Both the position numbers and the translations under genes were made by a program. Positions 22,396 through 34,407 of a stretch of 64,000 nt of DNA are shown here, piece by piece. The notes under the pieces were generated by a model. The model had not been told where the DNA came from and did not search any database. It saw nothing but the letters and a program-made list of their open reading frames with translations. Origin of the DNA: Luzula sylvatica (taxonomy: Eukaryota > Streptophyta > Magnoliopsida > Poales > Juncaceae); the NCBI GenBank assembly GCA_946800325.1, contig OX326960.1, forward strand, positions 51,331,355 through 51,395,354. Direction: 5' to 3'. Positions within the stretch are counted from its first letter, which is position 1; each line of letters begins with the position of its first letter.

Positions 22396-23648
22396 ATTAT
22401 GCCCTAGGCGTGTTATTTGGATTGTATTTGTTTGTGAGACAGATATTTATATTATTATTCATCATATGACCTAAACATTTATTCATCATATGACCTAAAC
22501 CTTCATATTTCAAAAAAATTAAATAAAAAGAAAATGTGTGATAGGTTATTCGATTAGTATAATCGGATAGACCTTGAATTTTATTCTAGTTTAGTGCATC
22601 GAGTCAGTTGAGAATAATATGTTGCATGGCCATAGTCTGGCATATTGATTCGTCAATTGAATGATAGTAAAATCACTAAACGGAATGAATATAATTCTAA
22701 AACGTCCCTGGTGTATAAAGTTGTTCATAGGTTTGAACCAGGTAGTCCATTCACTGAATGGAGACTTTTACATGCACTGGCATATTCGTAGATGAGATGA
22801 TCAGGTTTTACTGATCTGGGACGGTAGCGTCGATTCTAGAATATGGATATACGCGGCGTCGTATATTGGACTGACCACTATATGAGTTTGTAACATGGTT
22901 AGAGTCATTGGAGACGAACTCATATCCAGATAGTGCGTTTTAGTTCTTCATACTTGAGTGATCTCACGGATACCTAGTATGTGAAAAGACAATGTTTTGA
23001 TATAATTAACACTACGCGTAACTGTGTAGCAGAGATTACTATTGGGTATTGTTTTTAGCATAGGCAAAGGACGTGAGGTTGCAAGATAGGAATTGTTCCT
23101 TTCTAACCTTGAAAAAGGATAGAGGGAGATATCTCTCGGACCCCTCGATTGAATTGAGATTGATGAAATGCTTGGCCAAGCTCGATGGAACTCAATAGAG
23201 TTCGCATTGTTATTATCAATCTAATTCTTATCGAGAAAGAGTGTATCTGATCAAAAAGAAAAGGGGATGACTTGAAGTCTTACGCTTCACCGTGACCCTT
23301 TTCATCGGAAGATATCGCGAACAAGAGGACTAGTAACACTTATCTGAGCTAGGTATGAAGATGTACTGCATCTTCATAAAGGTGTTCTCCACCTTTTTCG
23401 TGCTAATTCTGGGTAGGTATTAACGGCAGTCTAGTGCTCGCAATACCTTGTGGATTGCTGCCATATCCACTGCCGGTCTTAGACGAACCTACAAGGTCAC
23501 ACCAAGATTTCGTAACATATCGGATTCTCAAGATAATGCTCACCAATACGTTTGTTGGACAAACAAAATGTAATCACGTGTGATTAGATCTCACGACATA
23601 TGTTCGACATATGGCCAAGTTGATTAAGTCTTAATCCAAGAGGGAGTT

Positions 23649-24147
23649 TGAAAGAAAATATGGCTTAAGAATTAACTTGGAAGAATTTATATAAATAGGC
23701 AATTCTGCAGTCAGAATTAGGTTCGTTCGAACGAACTATGTGAGTGCGTTCGAACAGACTTATTCGTGACAGTCAGATTTGGGTTAGTTCGAACGAACTA
23801 CTTAAGTGCGTTCGAACGAACTGGATTCGTTCGAACGAACCATTTAGGTGCGTTCGAACTGACTTAGTTCCTATATATATAGAATTCTGATTTCGTTTTA
23901 ACCTAAGTTTTTTCAGAAAATTAGGTTTTGAGCCGCCGTTTCTCTCTCCTCAGCCACACAGAAATTCTATATCAGATATGGAGTGATTGAGAGGGAGAAT
24001 TGAGCAAGGATCTAGAGAGAAGTAATCGTGACGTCGACTAGAACGGCGTTGGCAATTTCCGATCGGTCGAAATCAAGGTGGACACGAGTAGAGGGACTGC
24101 AATGTGTACCGGGTGCACACTTTGATAAACGTGTGCGTAACCCTACA
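23649..24147 (+). repeat. 3' LTR of copia element 1
   Basis: A 499-bp LTR that begins TGAAAGAAAATATGGC and ends CGTAACCCTACA. It contains TATATAAATAGGC at about 23683, a six-site palindrome array (23713-23866), then CCTATATATATAG at about 23871. The orientation matches the plus-strand pol remnant. Reverse-complement matches at 31038-31666 and 34656-35284 show the family. Confidence 0.9.
23713..23866. repeat. Six-site GTTCGAAC palindrome array in the copia LTR
   Basis: Six sites share the palindromic core GTTCGAAC. The fullest form is GTTCGTTCGAACGAAC, alternating with GTGCGTTCGAAC-type half-degenerate sites. The array lies between two TATA-like motifs in the LTR. Confidence 0.9.
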
Positions 24148-24328
24148 TAAAATAATTAGGTCGGATAACTATCTTGCTAGGAAATGATCACGGATCATTC
24201 GATGTAATTTGGGTGATCATAATGTCTTACTAGAGACCATTTATGATTTACGAACTAAGTTTAGTTCGTTGCCAAATTAGTCGAACCTACTAAGTCACTC
24301 CAATGTGTTAATCTTGTTGGACAAATCG

Positions 24329-25018
<690 letters not shown>

Positions 25019-25065
<47 letters not shown>
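25019..25065. repeat. (TA)n microsatellite
   Basis: Uninterrupted TA tract on the right flank of the preceding MITE. Followed by the GGCTAAGATAGTTAATTAAGT word shared with other (TA)n-flanked elements. Confidence 0.95.
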
Positions 25066-25071
<6 letters not shown>

Positions 25072-25134
25072 TAAGATAGTTAATTAAGTATCATGAGTTT
25101 GGTACTTAGGAATTTTTGACCAAATAACATTGAG

Positions 25135-27323
25135 GTGGATACTAACCAAATAACTAACACGAACGACATCTTAACAGCATTCCACACTTATTTCAAAACC
25201 ATCATGGGCACCCAACACCAAAGAGAGGTCCAGTGGGATCCTCGAGACACGGTGCAACCTATACCCGGACAAATTCGGCTTGACACCCTTGTCAGCCCAT
25301 TCACTGACCAAGAGATAAAACAAACGATAAATGAAATAAAAAATGGCAAGGCCGCGGGACCGGACGGATGGTCTATTGAATATATCCAAAAAATGTGGGA
25401 AATTCTAAATCAAGATATCTACCGGATAGTGCGAGATTTTCAAGAGGATAAAATCAGTCTCCAAGAGGTAAATAAAGCAACGATTACACTAGTGCCTAAA
25501 AAAGAGGGGGCAACCCTACTAGATGATTTTAGGCCAATTAGCGTAATCTCAATGCCAATAAAGATAATAACCAAACTACTAGCAAATAGGCTACAATCAA
25601 AGTTGGGAGAGATCATAAATAAACACCAAACCGCTTTCATCAAAAAAAGATCAATAATGGACTCATACGCCACCGCAAGGGAACTCCTAAACTACTACCA
25701 CAAAAAGAAATTGCCGGCAATTTTGCTAAAAATCGATTTCAAAAAAGCTTTTGACAATATTTCTTGGCCATTTATACTAAACTTGTTGAGAGCACGAGGA
25801 TTCCCACCACTTTGGCAAACATGGATTGCCAACATTCTTGCATCATCCTCATCCGCAATTAAAGTAAATGGGAAAATTTCGGATTTCTTCACACACAAAA
25901 GGGGCCTAAGACAAGGCGACCCCTTATCTCCCCTACTCTTTAACATAGCGGTAGACCTACTACAAGATATCATGAAAAAAATAGCTCCGCTAATGGAAAC
26001 TTCTACCCCATGGGGAACACCGACTTTACAATTTGCGGATGATACCATCATTTTCATCGAAGCAACCCCTAAAAACCTCCAAGTTGTACTCCAAACAATC
26101 AAAAATTTCACCATCATAACGGGTTTGGAGATAAACACAACTAAGACAACATTCACACCGATTGCAATACCACAACGGCACCACCAAACAATACAAAACA
26201 TTATTGGTTGCCCAATGAAGGACTTCCCTATAAATTATCTCGGGATCCCCCTATCCATAAGACAACCAAAGAAAATTCATTTTCTTCCCCTAATACAAAA
26301 GTCCATAACCGAATTGCGGGATGGAAGGGGAGACTCCTATCGATAGGGGCACGGATCACTTTAGTCAAAGCAACACTAAACGCAATCCCAATCTATGCAA
26401 TGCAAGCGATGAATCTCCCCGTATGGGTCACGAACGAAATCGATAAACTAACGAGGACATTCTTATGGTCGGGGGGCGACAAGAACCGACCCGGAAAAAA
26501 CCTAATCAATTGGACTACGGTTTGCTTACCAAAAAAACATGGCGGGCTAGGTATAATGAACCTCCACGCTATGAATGAATCATTGCTACAAAAGTATCTA
26601 TGGAAGCTAGATAACGAACCCGAAAACTTATGGACAGACTATATGGAAAAAATACACGGCATTACGAAAGCCAAAGATATTCGGGATGTAATGGCAACGG
26701 ACAAACACAAATTCCTGAGAGACTTAGAAAAGGTGATGACGTTGTATGAAATATCCACTACAAAAGAGGCGCATGACGATCAAATTACGTGGAGGTGGGA
26801 AACTTCTAAAGTGTTCACAACTAGATCGGCATACCAGTTTGCCATAAATCCGGGAGTCCTGAATCCGTGGCAAGAAAAAATCTGGAAAACGAGAGCTCCA
26901 ACCAAAGTGAGGGTTTTCATATGGACGGCATCACACAACCGCATCAACACGGCCGACGTGTTGAGAACCAAGGGATGCCCCCACATACAAGCATGCGTGC
27001 TGTGTGGCCGAACAGAGGAGACAAGAGACCATTTGTTCCTTCATTGCAGCTACACGCAAGCCACCTGGAAGCTAGTACAGCGACTAAAGCCACTGCCCCA
27101 CACTTTCAGCCCAGGGGGCACACTCTTTGAGGCTTGGATAGCACAAGGAAAGAACATCCCTAAAGATCAACGTGGAAGATGGGACACGAGATGGATGGCC
27201 GTGATTTGGGAAACGTGGAAAGAAAGAAATAGGAGGATCTTCCGCGACAAATCACAAGTGCCGAGGATGACGGCCAACAGAGCCATCGAGGCAGCGGACA
27301 CGTGGTTCGGACACAAAAACTAA
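25135..27323 (+). pseudogene. LINE ORF2 remnant: reverse transcriptase plus zf-RVT, 5'-truncated and frameshifted
   Basis: Reading starts without an endonuclease domain. The RT fingers and palm follow: GKAAGPDGWSIEYIQ, DDFRPISVISM, HQTAFIKKRSIMDS, LLKIDFKKAFDNISW, GLRQGDPLSPLLFN and the catalytic LQFADDTIIF (FADD at 26032-26043). A one-base shift near 26300 moves the frame from LPLIQK to RIAGWKGRLLSIGARITL. The second frame then gives the C-terminal region typical of plant LINEs, with a zf-RVT CVLCGRTEETRDHLFLHC and an RNase-H-like/WKERNRRIF tail to TAA 27321-27323. Total about 730 codons, short for ORF2 because of 5' truncation, which is usual for LINE copies. The RT motifs look intact apart from the frameshift. 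Confidence 0.92.
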
Positions 27324-27530
27324 ATGTGGCGTACGACGACAGAAGAAACGGGAAGACAACACCACCGCCCAAAAAGCTCTGCGACCCTTCTCAGGGCGAC
27401 GAGGTTGAGGGTGGCGGCATACACCCAGTGTTTCTTCCGATAGGCCTCCGGGTATGTTAGGCGTTTTTTTAATCTTTACTTTTTGCTTCTCTCTCCCTGT
27501 AAATAAAAAACTTTTCATTTAATACAATCC
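27324..27530 (+). other. LINE 3' untranslated region
   Basis: Follows the ORF2 stop and ends in an A/T-rich tail around 27505-27570 (AATAAAAAACTTTTC). No clean poly-A or target duplication was identified. Confidence 0.4.
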
Positions 27531-27900
27531 AAAGGCATAGCAATTTCGCTAACCTTAAATCAAAAAAACAAAAAAGTATCTAATCCATTAACAAAATAAC
27601 ATACATGGTACCCGATCCACTAACTAAAAAAGAGAAAATAATACTCATCAGTCATCTCTTCCAGACGCAAATTACTCCATTTCTATTTCTCACGACTCAA
27701 ACAAGAAAGAGCAATTACCATGCCGCTAGATTACCTCTGAGGCTATTTCCGCCAGATTTCACCTAGAACCGGCGGTCTATTGCCACCACCACAAAGGGGA
27801 GGAGTCCAACAAGTTTTTCCAAACTTCTATTTCTTCAATTTTACCCTATTTCTCCTAATTACGGATTGAGCTAGGTATTGGATTTTTTTGATTTTTTTGA
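27531..27900. other. Intergenic, nothing recognised
   Basis: Moderate GC between 27700 and 27830 (CCGCCAGATTTCACC, CCGGCGGTC) hints at an old exon, but no convincing frame is present. Confidence 0.35.
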
Positions 27901-28589
27901 AAAATTATTTTAACAATTGAATATTTGGTTTATATATAATTTCTGAACTGTTTCTATTTAATATATAAATGTATGAATTTCATCATTCGTCTTGTATTTC
28001 ATTGATGTACCCAAATATTTGGCAACTAATTTCTTACTAATTTCATATTTTTTAGAACAATTAGTGTTTTTGAGAACTAAGTGAAAGCTTTGAAAATATT
28101 TGGCAATGTCCATGAATCATGAAAAAGTTATGAAAACAATATTTTTTTTGTGAAATTTTTTGGCCCTGCCACTGCCACTGGCGCCATTTTGGCTTTGCCA
28201 ATTTTTTTTTGTTATGAAAAATATATATAAGCATCTAGTTTCTGAGTTAGGGGATGGAAATGTATAATTTTCTTGAGTTTTGGAGATGGAAATGGGCTCT
28301 GCCAAATTATTTCCATAAATATATTTTTTATTATTTAAGATTGAAATATATAATTTAGTCAAATTATTTCCATAAATATAGTTTTTATTATTTAAGATTG
28401 AAATATATAATTTAGTGATATAATTGTGAACAAAAAAATTGTGAAATATATATATATAATAGACCATAAATATGACATAAATTATTATCGCAACAGTTAT
28501 CCGCAATAAGTTCATTGTGCCCGCAACCGCAATCTGCTATAAAAAATGTCTGACCGCAACAGACCGAAATATCGCAATTAAAAACATTG
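27900..28589. mobile_element. hAT MITE copy, same family as 54193-55102 (left end unclear)
   Basis: The right end reads CCGCAATAAG, then GACCGCAACAGACCGAAATA, TCGCAATTAAAAACATTG, directly followed by (TA)n, as at 55010-55102. The interior shares TATAAATGTATGAATTT and GTATTTCATTGATGT with 54675-54715. The left terminus is not preserved or not recognised. Confidence 0.65.
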
Positions 28590-28851
28590 ATATATATATA
28601 TATATATATATATATGGGAGTTCTATCATACACCCTTTTAAAAGGGTATTTTGGGTATTTAGAAGGGTACATCATAAATTTTATTTTTTATGGATATTTG
28701 TTATTTCATGAACAATTCAAATTTCCTAATTACTCTATCATTTATTGATAAATATACTTGAAAATTTCCCTTAAATACTCATTAATTGATAATTACTCAA
28801 AATACCCTTGAAAAATGTGTATCATAAGCAAAAAAGATGTATGATAGAACT

Positions 28852-28889
<38 letters not shown>
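28590..28889. mobile_element. 239-bp MITE with 17-bp TIRs inside (TA)n
   Basis: The element at 28616-28854 has perfect 17-bp terminal inverted repeats GGGAGTTCTATCATACA and is flanked by (TA)n on both sides (28590-28615 and 28855-28889). A diverged copy lies in the formiminotransferase-like intron (51058-51320), sharing ATCATAAATTTTATTTTT, TTAATTGATAAATATA and GAATAATTACTCAAAAT-type words. Confidence 0.88.
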
Positions 28890-28894
<5 letters not shown>

Positions 28895-29834
28895 GAACTA
28901 AGATACTTAATTGAGTATTGGTCTTTTGATACTTAGGATGTATCTATCCTTGGATCGCTTTAAGATCCGTGCACAAAAATAAACGGAACGGTGAATTATT
29001 TCATCCGTTATTCATTACCGTCTCTCTTTCTACCTTCCTTTCCGTTCCTTCTCATTAGTCTCTCTCTACCCTCCTTCTATTCCCTCTCAGAAGAGACAAA
29101 GCTTAGACAGAAGACGAGCGAAAATCGAAAATCGACAAGGAAACCCATCTTCTTCCGGCGACGGAACAGCCCCGAAGTCTTTGCTTATTGCTTGGTGGCA
29201 CGAAGGCGACGAAACCATTTTCTTCTAGTGCCGAGGCGATGAAACCCAAACATGTCGCCTAGGAACCCTAACCTATCGGCAAGGTGCAACGACGGACTGG
29301 TACACGATCAGTGGTAACCTCTAATATAGAGCTATCGGCTAGGAACCCTTCCTTGTTCATGAGGTACCTCTTTTTAATCTTGTTTATGTACACGATGGTT
29401 TATTTATGCTTAATTTGACATTCTAATTGCTCATATAGAGCTAAACGATCAGGGGTAACCTCTAATAGTATTAATTCAAGTTGTACTGATTTTGGTACTG
29501 ATTACTCTAATAGTATTAGTTCAATTTCGAATAGTATTACTTCAAGGTTTGATTGGTGCTGATTGCTCTAATTAATACATCTCTAATAGTATTAATTCAA
29601 GTTCTTATTGGTACTGACTCGCACCTTCTGGTATTCATATTTTATTGATGGATTTCATATTTAATTGCTCGATTTTAGTGCGAAATGCTCATAGAGCCAG
29701 AAACGACCAGTTCAACATAAAGTCCCCATATAAATGTCGATTTTTCACATATACCCCTCAAGTTTGAATTATTCATTTCTTCATTATTTTTGTAATAACT
29801 GTCTATTTTTCACATAATCTTAATTTTCAGGGTG
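28890..29834. other. Intergenic with leader-like sequence
   Basis: Begins with GAGGAACTAAGATACTTAATT, a word shared with (TA)n-flanked elements at 25070 and 54095. 29040-29300 is less AT-rich and pyrimidine-rich, like a 5' leader, and has a weak 83-aa frame at 28991. Duplicated words GAGCTA(A/T)CG and CTAATAGTATTA(A/G)TTCAA occur at 29320-29600. Nothing firm. Confidence 0.35.
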
Positions 29835-30002
29835 ATGGAGCAAAAACAATTTGGTGTAATCGACAGTAAAAGAGGAACTGTGAATTTCTTTCGACATTTT
29901 ACTCAAGTGCGATATCAGATCAGGGAAGGGCAAGCAAACACAAACCCTAATTTTTCATGCATGTTGATCAAATCATTTGCGGGGTCGAACTTCTGGAAAT
30001 AG
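29835..30002 (+). CDS. Small unidentified open frame (55 aa)
   Basis: ATG at 29835 just after a good acceptor-like TTAATTTTCAG. It reads MEQKQFGVIDSKRGTVNFFR through a basic, aromatic stretch to TAG 30002. It precedes the FAR1-like remnant and may be an upstream exon or an unrelated fragment. No family recognised. Confidence 0.2.
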   Translation: MEQKQFGVIDSKRGTVNFFRHFTQVRYQIREGQANTNPNFSCMLIKSFAGSNFWK

Positions 30003-30430
30003 GATGGAGTGCATTATGTATGCAAGAGACGAAGACGGGTGTGGTGATTTCAACCCGTTTGGAGATATTTTGTCTTTTTGTACTGTGTAATGTAATACAA
30101 TTACGGAACTATGTATGAAATATGATTTCAACCCATTGGAGATATTTCCTTTTTTTTCTATTATGTAATTATCAGTATGTAACAAAATTATTAAACAATG
30201 TATGAAATACGATTTCGAGCCGTTTGCGATACTTTCTTTTTTTAACATCAGAATTTGCAACTATAATTCTGCAATTCCAAATTTTAATGAGCCGTAATAA
30301 TTCTGAACATTTGTATAAATCCTAAAATTTGCAATTATACCCAACAAACACTCAATTTTTCACAATCTTGCTCAATTTTTCAAATAAACCCAACAAAAAC
30401 TCAAAATTTCAGTATTGCTCAAAATTGTAA
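30003..30430. other. Repeat-rich spacer, possible intron
   Basis: Three diverged copies of a unit of about 70 bp with the words TATGAAATA(T/C)GATTTC and GGAGATATTT(C/T) occur at 30045-30240. Then AAATTTTTCA/CCCAACAA words recur at 30330-30460. Confidence 0.5.
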
Positions 30431-31037
30431 ATGAACCCAACAATAACTCAAAATTTTTCGCAACTCTGCAAAGACCATAATCACGCATTAATCCATAGCC
30501 CTTCAAAGAAACGTATTTTGCAATCCCAAAAGCACATGACCGATGAACAAAAAGAACTCGTGCGGTTGTTAGGGAACCATGGCATTACACCTAGCCAAAT
30601 AATGGAAATTTTGGCAACAAAGGCAGGGGGCAGGGATAGTTTAGGGTTTTTGAGAAAAGATGTGGGCAATATAATATCTAGGGAAAATCGGATACTAAGT
30701 GGTGTCGACGTGGACAGTACAATATTGTACTTTAATCAATTGCAACGGAACGATCCCGATTTCTTTTTTGCGGTTGAGACTGACGAGGATAATGCCGCAA
30801 AACACCTATTTTGGGTGAATGGTCGATCAAGAAGGTTTTATCGCGAGTTCGGTGATGTCGTTGTATTCGACACAACATACTCTACAAATAAATATTGCAT
30901 GCCGTGTGCACCATTTGTCGGAGTTAACCATCACAGACAATCGATATTTTTTGGTTGTGCTCTAATTAGAGATGAGAAAATGAGTACATTCGAGTGGTTA
31001 TTCGAAACGTGGTTGAAAGCAATGGATGGCAAACACC
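30431..31037 (+). pseudogene. FAR1/FHY3-related MULE-type protein, 5' part, split by copia element 2
   Basis: Frame contains DHNHALIHSPSKKRILQSQK, GNHGITPSQIMEILATKAGG, RKDVGNIISREN and then the start of the MULE transposase domain: FWVNGRSRRFYREFGDVVVF, DTTYSTNKYCMPCAPFVGVN, HHRQSIFFGCALI and FEWLFETWLKAMDGKH. This order (FAR1-type basic region, spacer, MULE core with DTTY) is that of plant FAR1-RELATED SEQUENCE proteins, which derive from Mutator-like transposases and act as nuclear DNA-binding regulators or transposases. The reading ends in KHL* because TG of the copia LTR begins at 31038. The reading continues at 35285. The N-terminal FAR1 zinc-finger exon is not seen. Confidence 0.9.
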
Positions 31038-31666
31038 TGTAGGGTTACGCACACGATTATCATAGTGTGCAGCGGAATTATTCACGCATGTGTAACCTAA
31101 TTCTACCCTGGATCACGCCCTAAAACCAACGAAAAAGGAAGAGTTGGAGATAATTACCTCGTACAAGTTAGTACGTGTCGATTACTTCTCCAAATCCGTG
31201 AACCTTCTCCAAGAATCGCTCGTGCAATCCCTCTACTTGTGTCCACCTTGATTTCGACCAATCGGAAATCGCCAACGCCGTTCTAGTCGCCGTCACGATC
31301 AATCTCTCAAGATCCTTGCTCGAATCTCCCTCTCAATCTCACCAGATCTGATCTGGAATTCTGTGGAAGAGGAAAGAGAAACGACGGCTCAAAACCCTAG
31401 AAAAACTTAGGTCAAATTCCGGAATCAGAACTTTATATATATAGGAAACATGTCAGTTCGAACGCACTTAACATAGTTCGTTCGAACGAACCCAGTTCGT
31501 TCGAACGCACCTAAATGTTCGTTCGAACGAACCTACTTCTGTTTATCACGAATAAGTCCGTTCGAACGCACTGATATAGTTAGTTCGAACTAACCTTATT
31601 CTGACTGCAGAATTGCCTATTTATATAAATTCTTCCAAGTTAATTCTTAAGCCATATTTTCTTTCA
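31038..31666 (-). repeat. 3' LTR of copia element 2
   Basis: 629 bp, TG...CA on either strand, with a six-site GTTCGAAC array at 31476-31592. Nearly identical to 34656-35284. Confidence 0.95.
31476..31592. repeat. GTTCGAAC palindrome array (copia element 2, 3' LTR)
   Basis: Six sites with core GTTCGAAC, from CAGTTCGAACGCAC through two full GTTCGTTCGAACGAAC copies to GTTAGTTCGAACTAAC. The same array is present in the other LTR at about 35094-35210. Confidence 0.9.
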
Positions 31667-32513
31667 AACTCCCTCTTGGATTAAGACTTAATCAACTTGG
31701 CCATATGTCCAACATATGTCGTGAGATCTAATCTCATGTGATTCCATTTTGTTTGTCCAACAAACGTATTGGTGAGCATTATCTTGAGAATCCGATATGT
31801 TACGAAATCTTGGTGTGACCGTGTAGGTTCGTCTAAGACTAGCAGTGGATATGGCAGCAATCCACAAGGTATTGCGAGCACTAGACTGCCGTTAATACCT
31901 ACCCAGAATTAGCACGAAAAAGTGGAGAACACCTTTATGAAGATGCAGTACATCTTCATACCTAACTCAGATAAGTGTTACTAGTCCTCTTGTTCGCGAT
32001 ATCTTCCAATCAAAAGAGTCACGGTGAAGCCTAAGACTTCAAGTCATTCTCTTTTCTTTTTGATCAGATATACTCTTTCTCGATAAGAATTAGATTGATA
32101 ATAACAATGCGAACTCTATTGAGTTCCATCGAGCTTGGCCAAGCATTTCATCAATCTCAATTTAATCGAGGGGCCCGAGAGATATCTCCCTCTATCCTTT
32201 TTCAAGGTTAGAAAGGAACAATTCCTATCTTGCAACCTCACGTCCTTTGCCTATGCTAAAAACAATACCCAATAGTAATCTCTGCTACACAATTACGCGT
32301 AGGGTTAATTATATCAAAGCATTATCTTTTCACATACTAGGTATCCGTGAGATCACTCAAGTATGAAGAACTAAAACACACTATCTGGATATGAGTTCGT
32401 CTCCAATAACTCTGACCATGTCACAAACTCATATAGTGGTCAGTCCAATATACGACGCCGCATATATCCATATTCTAGAATCGACGCTACCGTCCCAGAT
32501 CAGTAAAACCAGA

Positions 32514-33290
32514 TCATCTCATGTACGAATATGCCAGTGTATGTAAAAGTCCTAGACCCAGTGTCCACATCCAGTGTCCAACCTTGTTGCCCTTTGCCTT
32601 CCTCTTCTTGTTTTTGTTCCCTTTGCTTGGACTCTTCCCTTCAACCACCAATACTTCCGAAGTCCTAGACTTCATGTACCGTGGTTTCATGTCAGCTTCG
32701 AATGTTCTGAGCATTCCGATAAGCTGGGGAATGGTCCTTTTCATGTCTGACATGTGGAAATGCGAAATGAACGAATCGAAACTCGGTGGCAGGGACAACA
32801 TGATCAAATCAGTTTGTAACTCCACCTCGAATTTGATGCCAAGCCTATCAAGATGATCGAAATATCCTTTCATCTTGAGAAGGTGCGAGCTAACAGGCGT
32901 ACCATCTTGCATCTTGCATTGCGTCGCATTGCCAAGAGCTTGGTACTTCTCCACCCTTGCTTGAACCTGAAACATCTCCCTGAGCTGTTTCATAATCTCG
33001 TATGCATCCTGTTTCTCAAACTGGATTTGATATTCAGGAGTCATAGTAGCCAACATGAGGCATGTGACATCATTCGAATCGTCCATCATGGTCGTATATT
33101 CGAATGTCTCATCCTCAGTTGCTTTATCCCCTGGCACAGGAGGGATAGGCGTCTCCAAGACATGTGCCTTTCCTTCCTGTTTCAGAACGAATCCCAGATT
33201 CCTCTGCCAGTCGAGAAAATTCTTTCCGTTCATTCGTTCCCTTTCCAAAATTGAACGCAAACTGAAGCGGTTATTACTTGGTAAAGCCAT
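32514..33290 (-). CDS. copia gag (UBN2-type), C-terminally truncated by the pol deletion
   Basis: Starts MALPSNNRFSLRSILERERM at 33290 and runs 258 codons. It has the classic plant copia gag fold order: N-terminal LRSILE...NGKNFLDWQRNL, then DVTCLMLATMTPEYQIQF, then DAYEIMKQLREMFQVQARVE, LLKMKGYFDHLDRLG, DLIMLSLPPSFDSFISHFHM and a basic KGNKNKKRKAKGNK. The CCHC zinc knuckle that should follow is missing. The last about 20 residues (GHWMWTLGLGLLHTLAYSYM) are not gag-like and come from fusion to the 3' region near 32570. Gag forms the particle that packages element RNA. Since the rest of the frame is open, it may still be translated. Confidence 0.9.
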   Translation of the reverse strand: MALPSNNRFSLRSILERERMNGKNFLDWQRNLGFVLKQEGKAHVLETPIPPVPGDKATEDETFEYTTMMDDSNDVTCLMLATMTPEYQIQFEKQDAYEIMKQLREMFQVQARVEKYQALGNATQCKMQDGTPVSSHLLKMKGYFDHLDRLGIKFEVELQTDLIMLSLPPSFDSFISHFHMSDMKRTIPQLIGMLRTFEADMKPRYMKSRTSEVLVVEGKSPSKGNKNKKRKAKGNKVGHWMWTLGLGLLHTLAYSYMR

Positions 33291-34289
33291 GAATTCTACA
33301 ATTTTTGAAAAATAATGTAATTAATAACGTGGTCTTTCATATATTAAAATTCATTTTTAAATAACTTGAAATACCCATTATTTTATCATTTCAAAAAGCC
33401 CCCACTATTGAAACGGAGATTTGATACCTTAAATCTCATAATGGACAAGATCCCTATTTAACGTATTTCTAAGGTGACTATGGCCAACCACTTAAAATTA
33501 CATCACGTCGGGTAGGACGGTGTCCAATCATCTCCAAGACGATTCTTGATTTATTCGTGAGGTCCGGTATTGAGTCCAACTCAAAACCAGAGTGTGTGTA
33601 CCTCACTCCTTGCCCCAAACCCTAGCCTAGCTAGTGAATTGGTCAAGTCCAAACCACAAATGGAATATCATTCAATCAGCGAATTGACATGCCAGACTAT
33701 GGCCATGCAACACGTCAATTCCTAATCAATGCATGCCTTCCTTGCTACGCACGTGTAAATCTGTGCCAGACTATGGCCATGCAACACAGATAAACAAACA
33801 CTAGTTTAGAAGGTTCCATTTAGGGAGACATAAGACTTGATAATTACGTGGGAGGATTTTACTTTTTATTAAAATCATTTATTTTATTCATTCACAATAA
33901 CAAATAAAATTATGGTATAGCATATAGGCCTTTTAGTTTTATGAGCAATCATAAAACCCTAAAATTCCCAACCCTAAAACCCAAGATGATTCATTGCTTC
34001 ATGTGAAGATCCAATCTTCGTGTCGTGTCGTCTTCGTGTCGTCTTGCCTTGAAGGTCCTTCTTCAAAACTAAACCTATTTTATTTTATTACAACTTTGGA
34101 AGACTCACCGGTCCCCACATAATTAAATAAAATACAATTTGGAAAGCTCACCGGCCCCCACACAACACACATTACAAGCAACACAAACAATCATCCCCGT
34201 TTTAGGCTATATGCTATACCGTATCGAATTTATAAATTGGAAATTTTAAAATTATTGGGCATTTTTGACAGAAAAAAAAATTGGTTGTC

Positions 34290-34376
34290 CAGAAAATTGT
34301 TCGAACGATCGCAACTCCAAGTTCGATCGAGAAACGTCAGAAAAAAAAAATTTCAACATTTTCAGAAAAAAAAACC

Positions 34377-34407
<31 letters not shown>

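Larger units (their letters stand above)
18535..24147 (+). mobile_element. Ty1/copia element 1, 5'-LTR-truncated, RT-deleted, with nested solo LTR
   Basis: The outer ends are TGAAAGAAAC at 18535 and GCGTAACCCTACA at 24147, flanked by the identical 5-mer TAAAA (18530-18534 and 24148-24152). The 5' LTR keeps only its first about 68 bp (18535-18602, matching 23649 onward) and then jumps into gag. The order is gag zinc knuckle, protease, integrase, (reverse transcriptase missing), RNase H, a long 3' untranslated region, a purine-rich tract AAGAGGGAGTT before 23649, and the 3' LTR. It is the same family as the minus-strand element at 31038-35284. A foreign solo LTR sits inside at 20157-21846. Confidence 0.9.
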
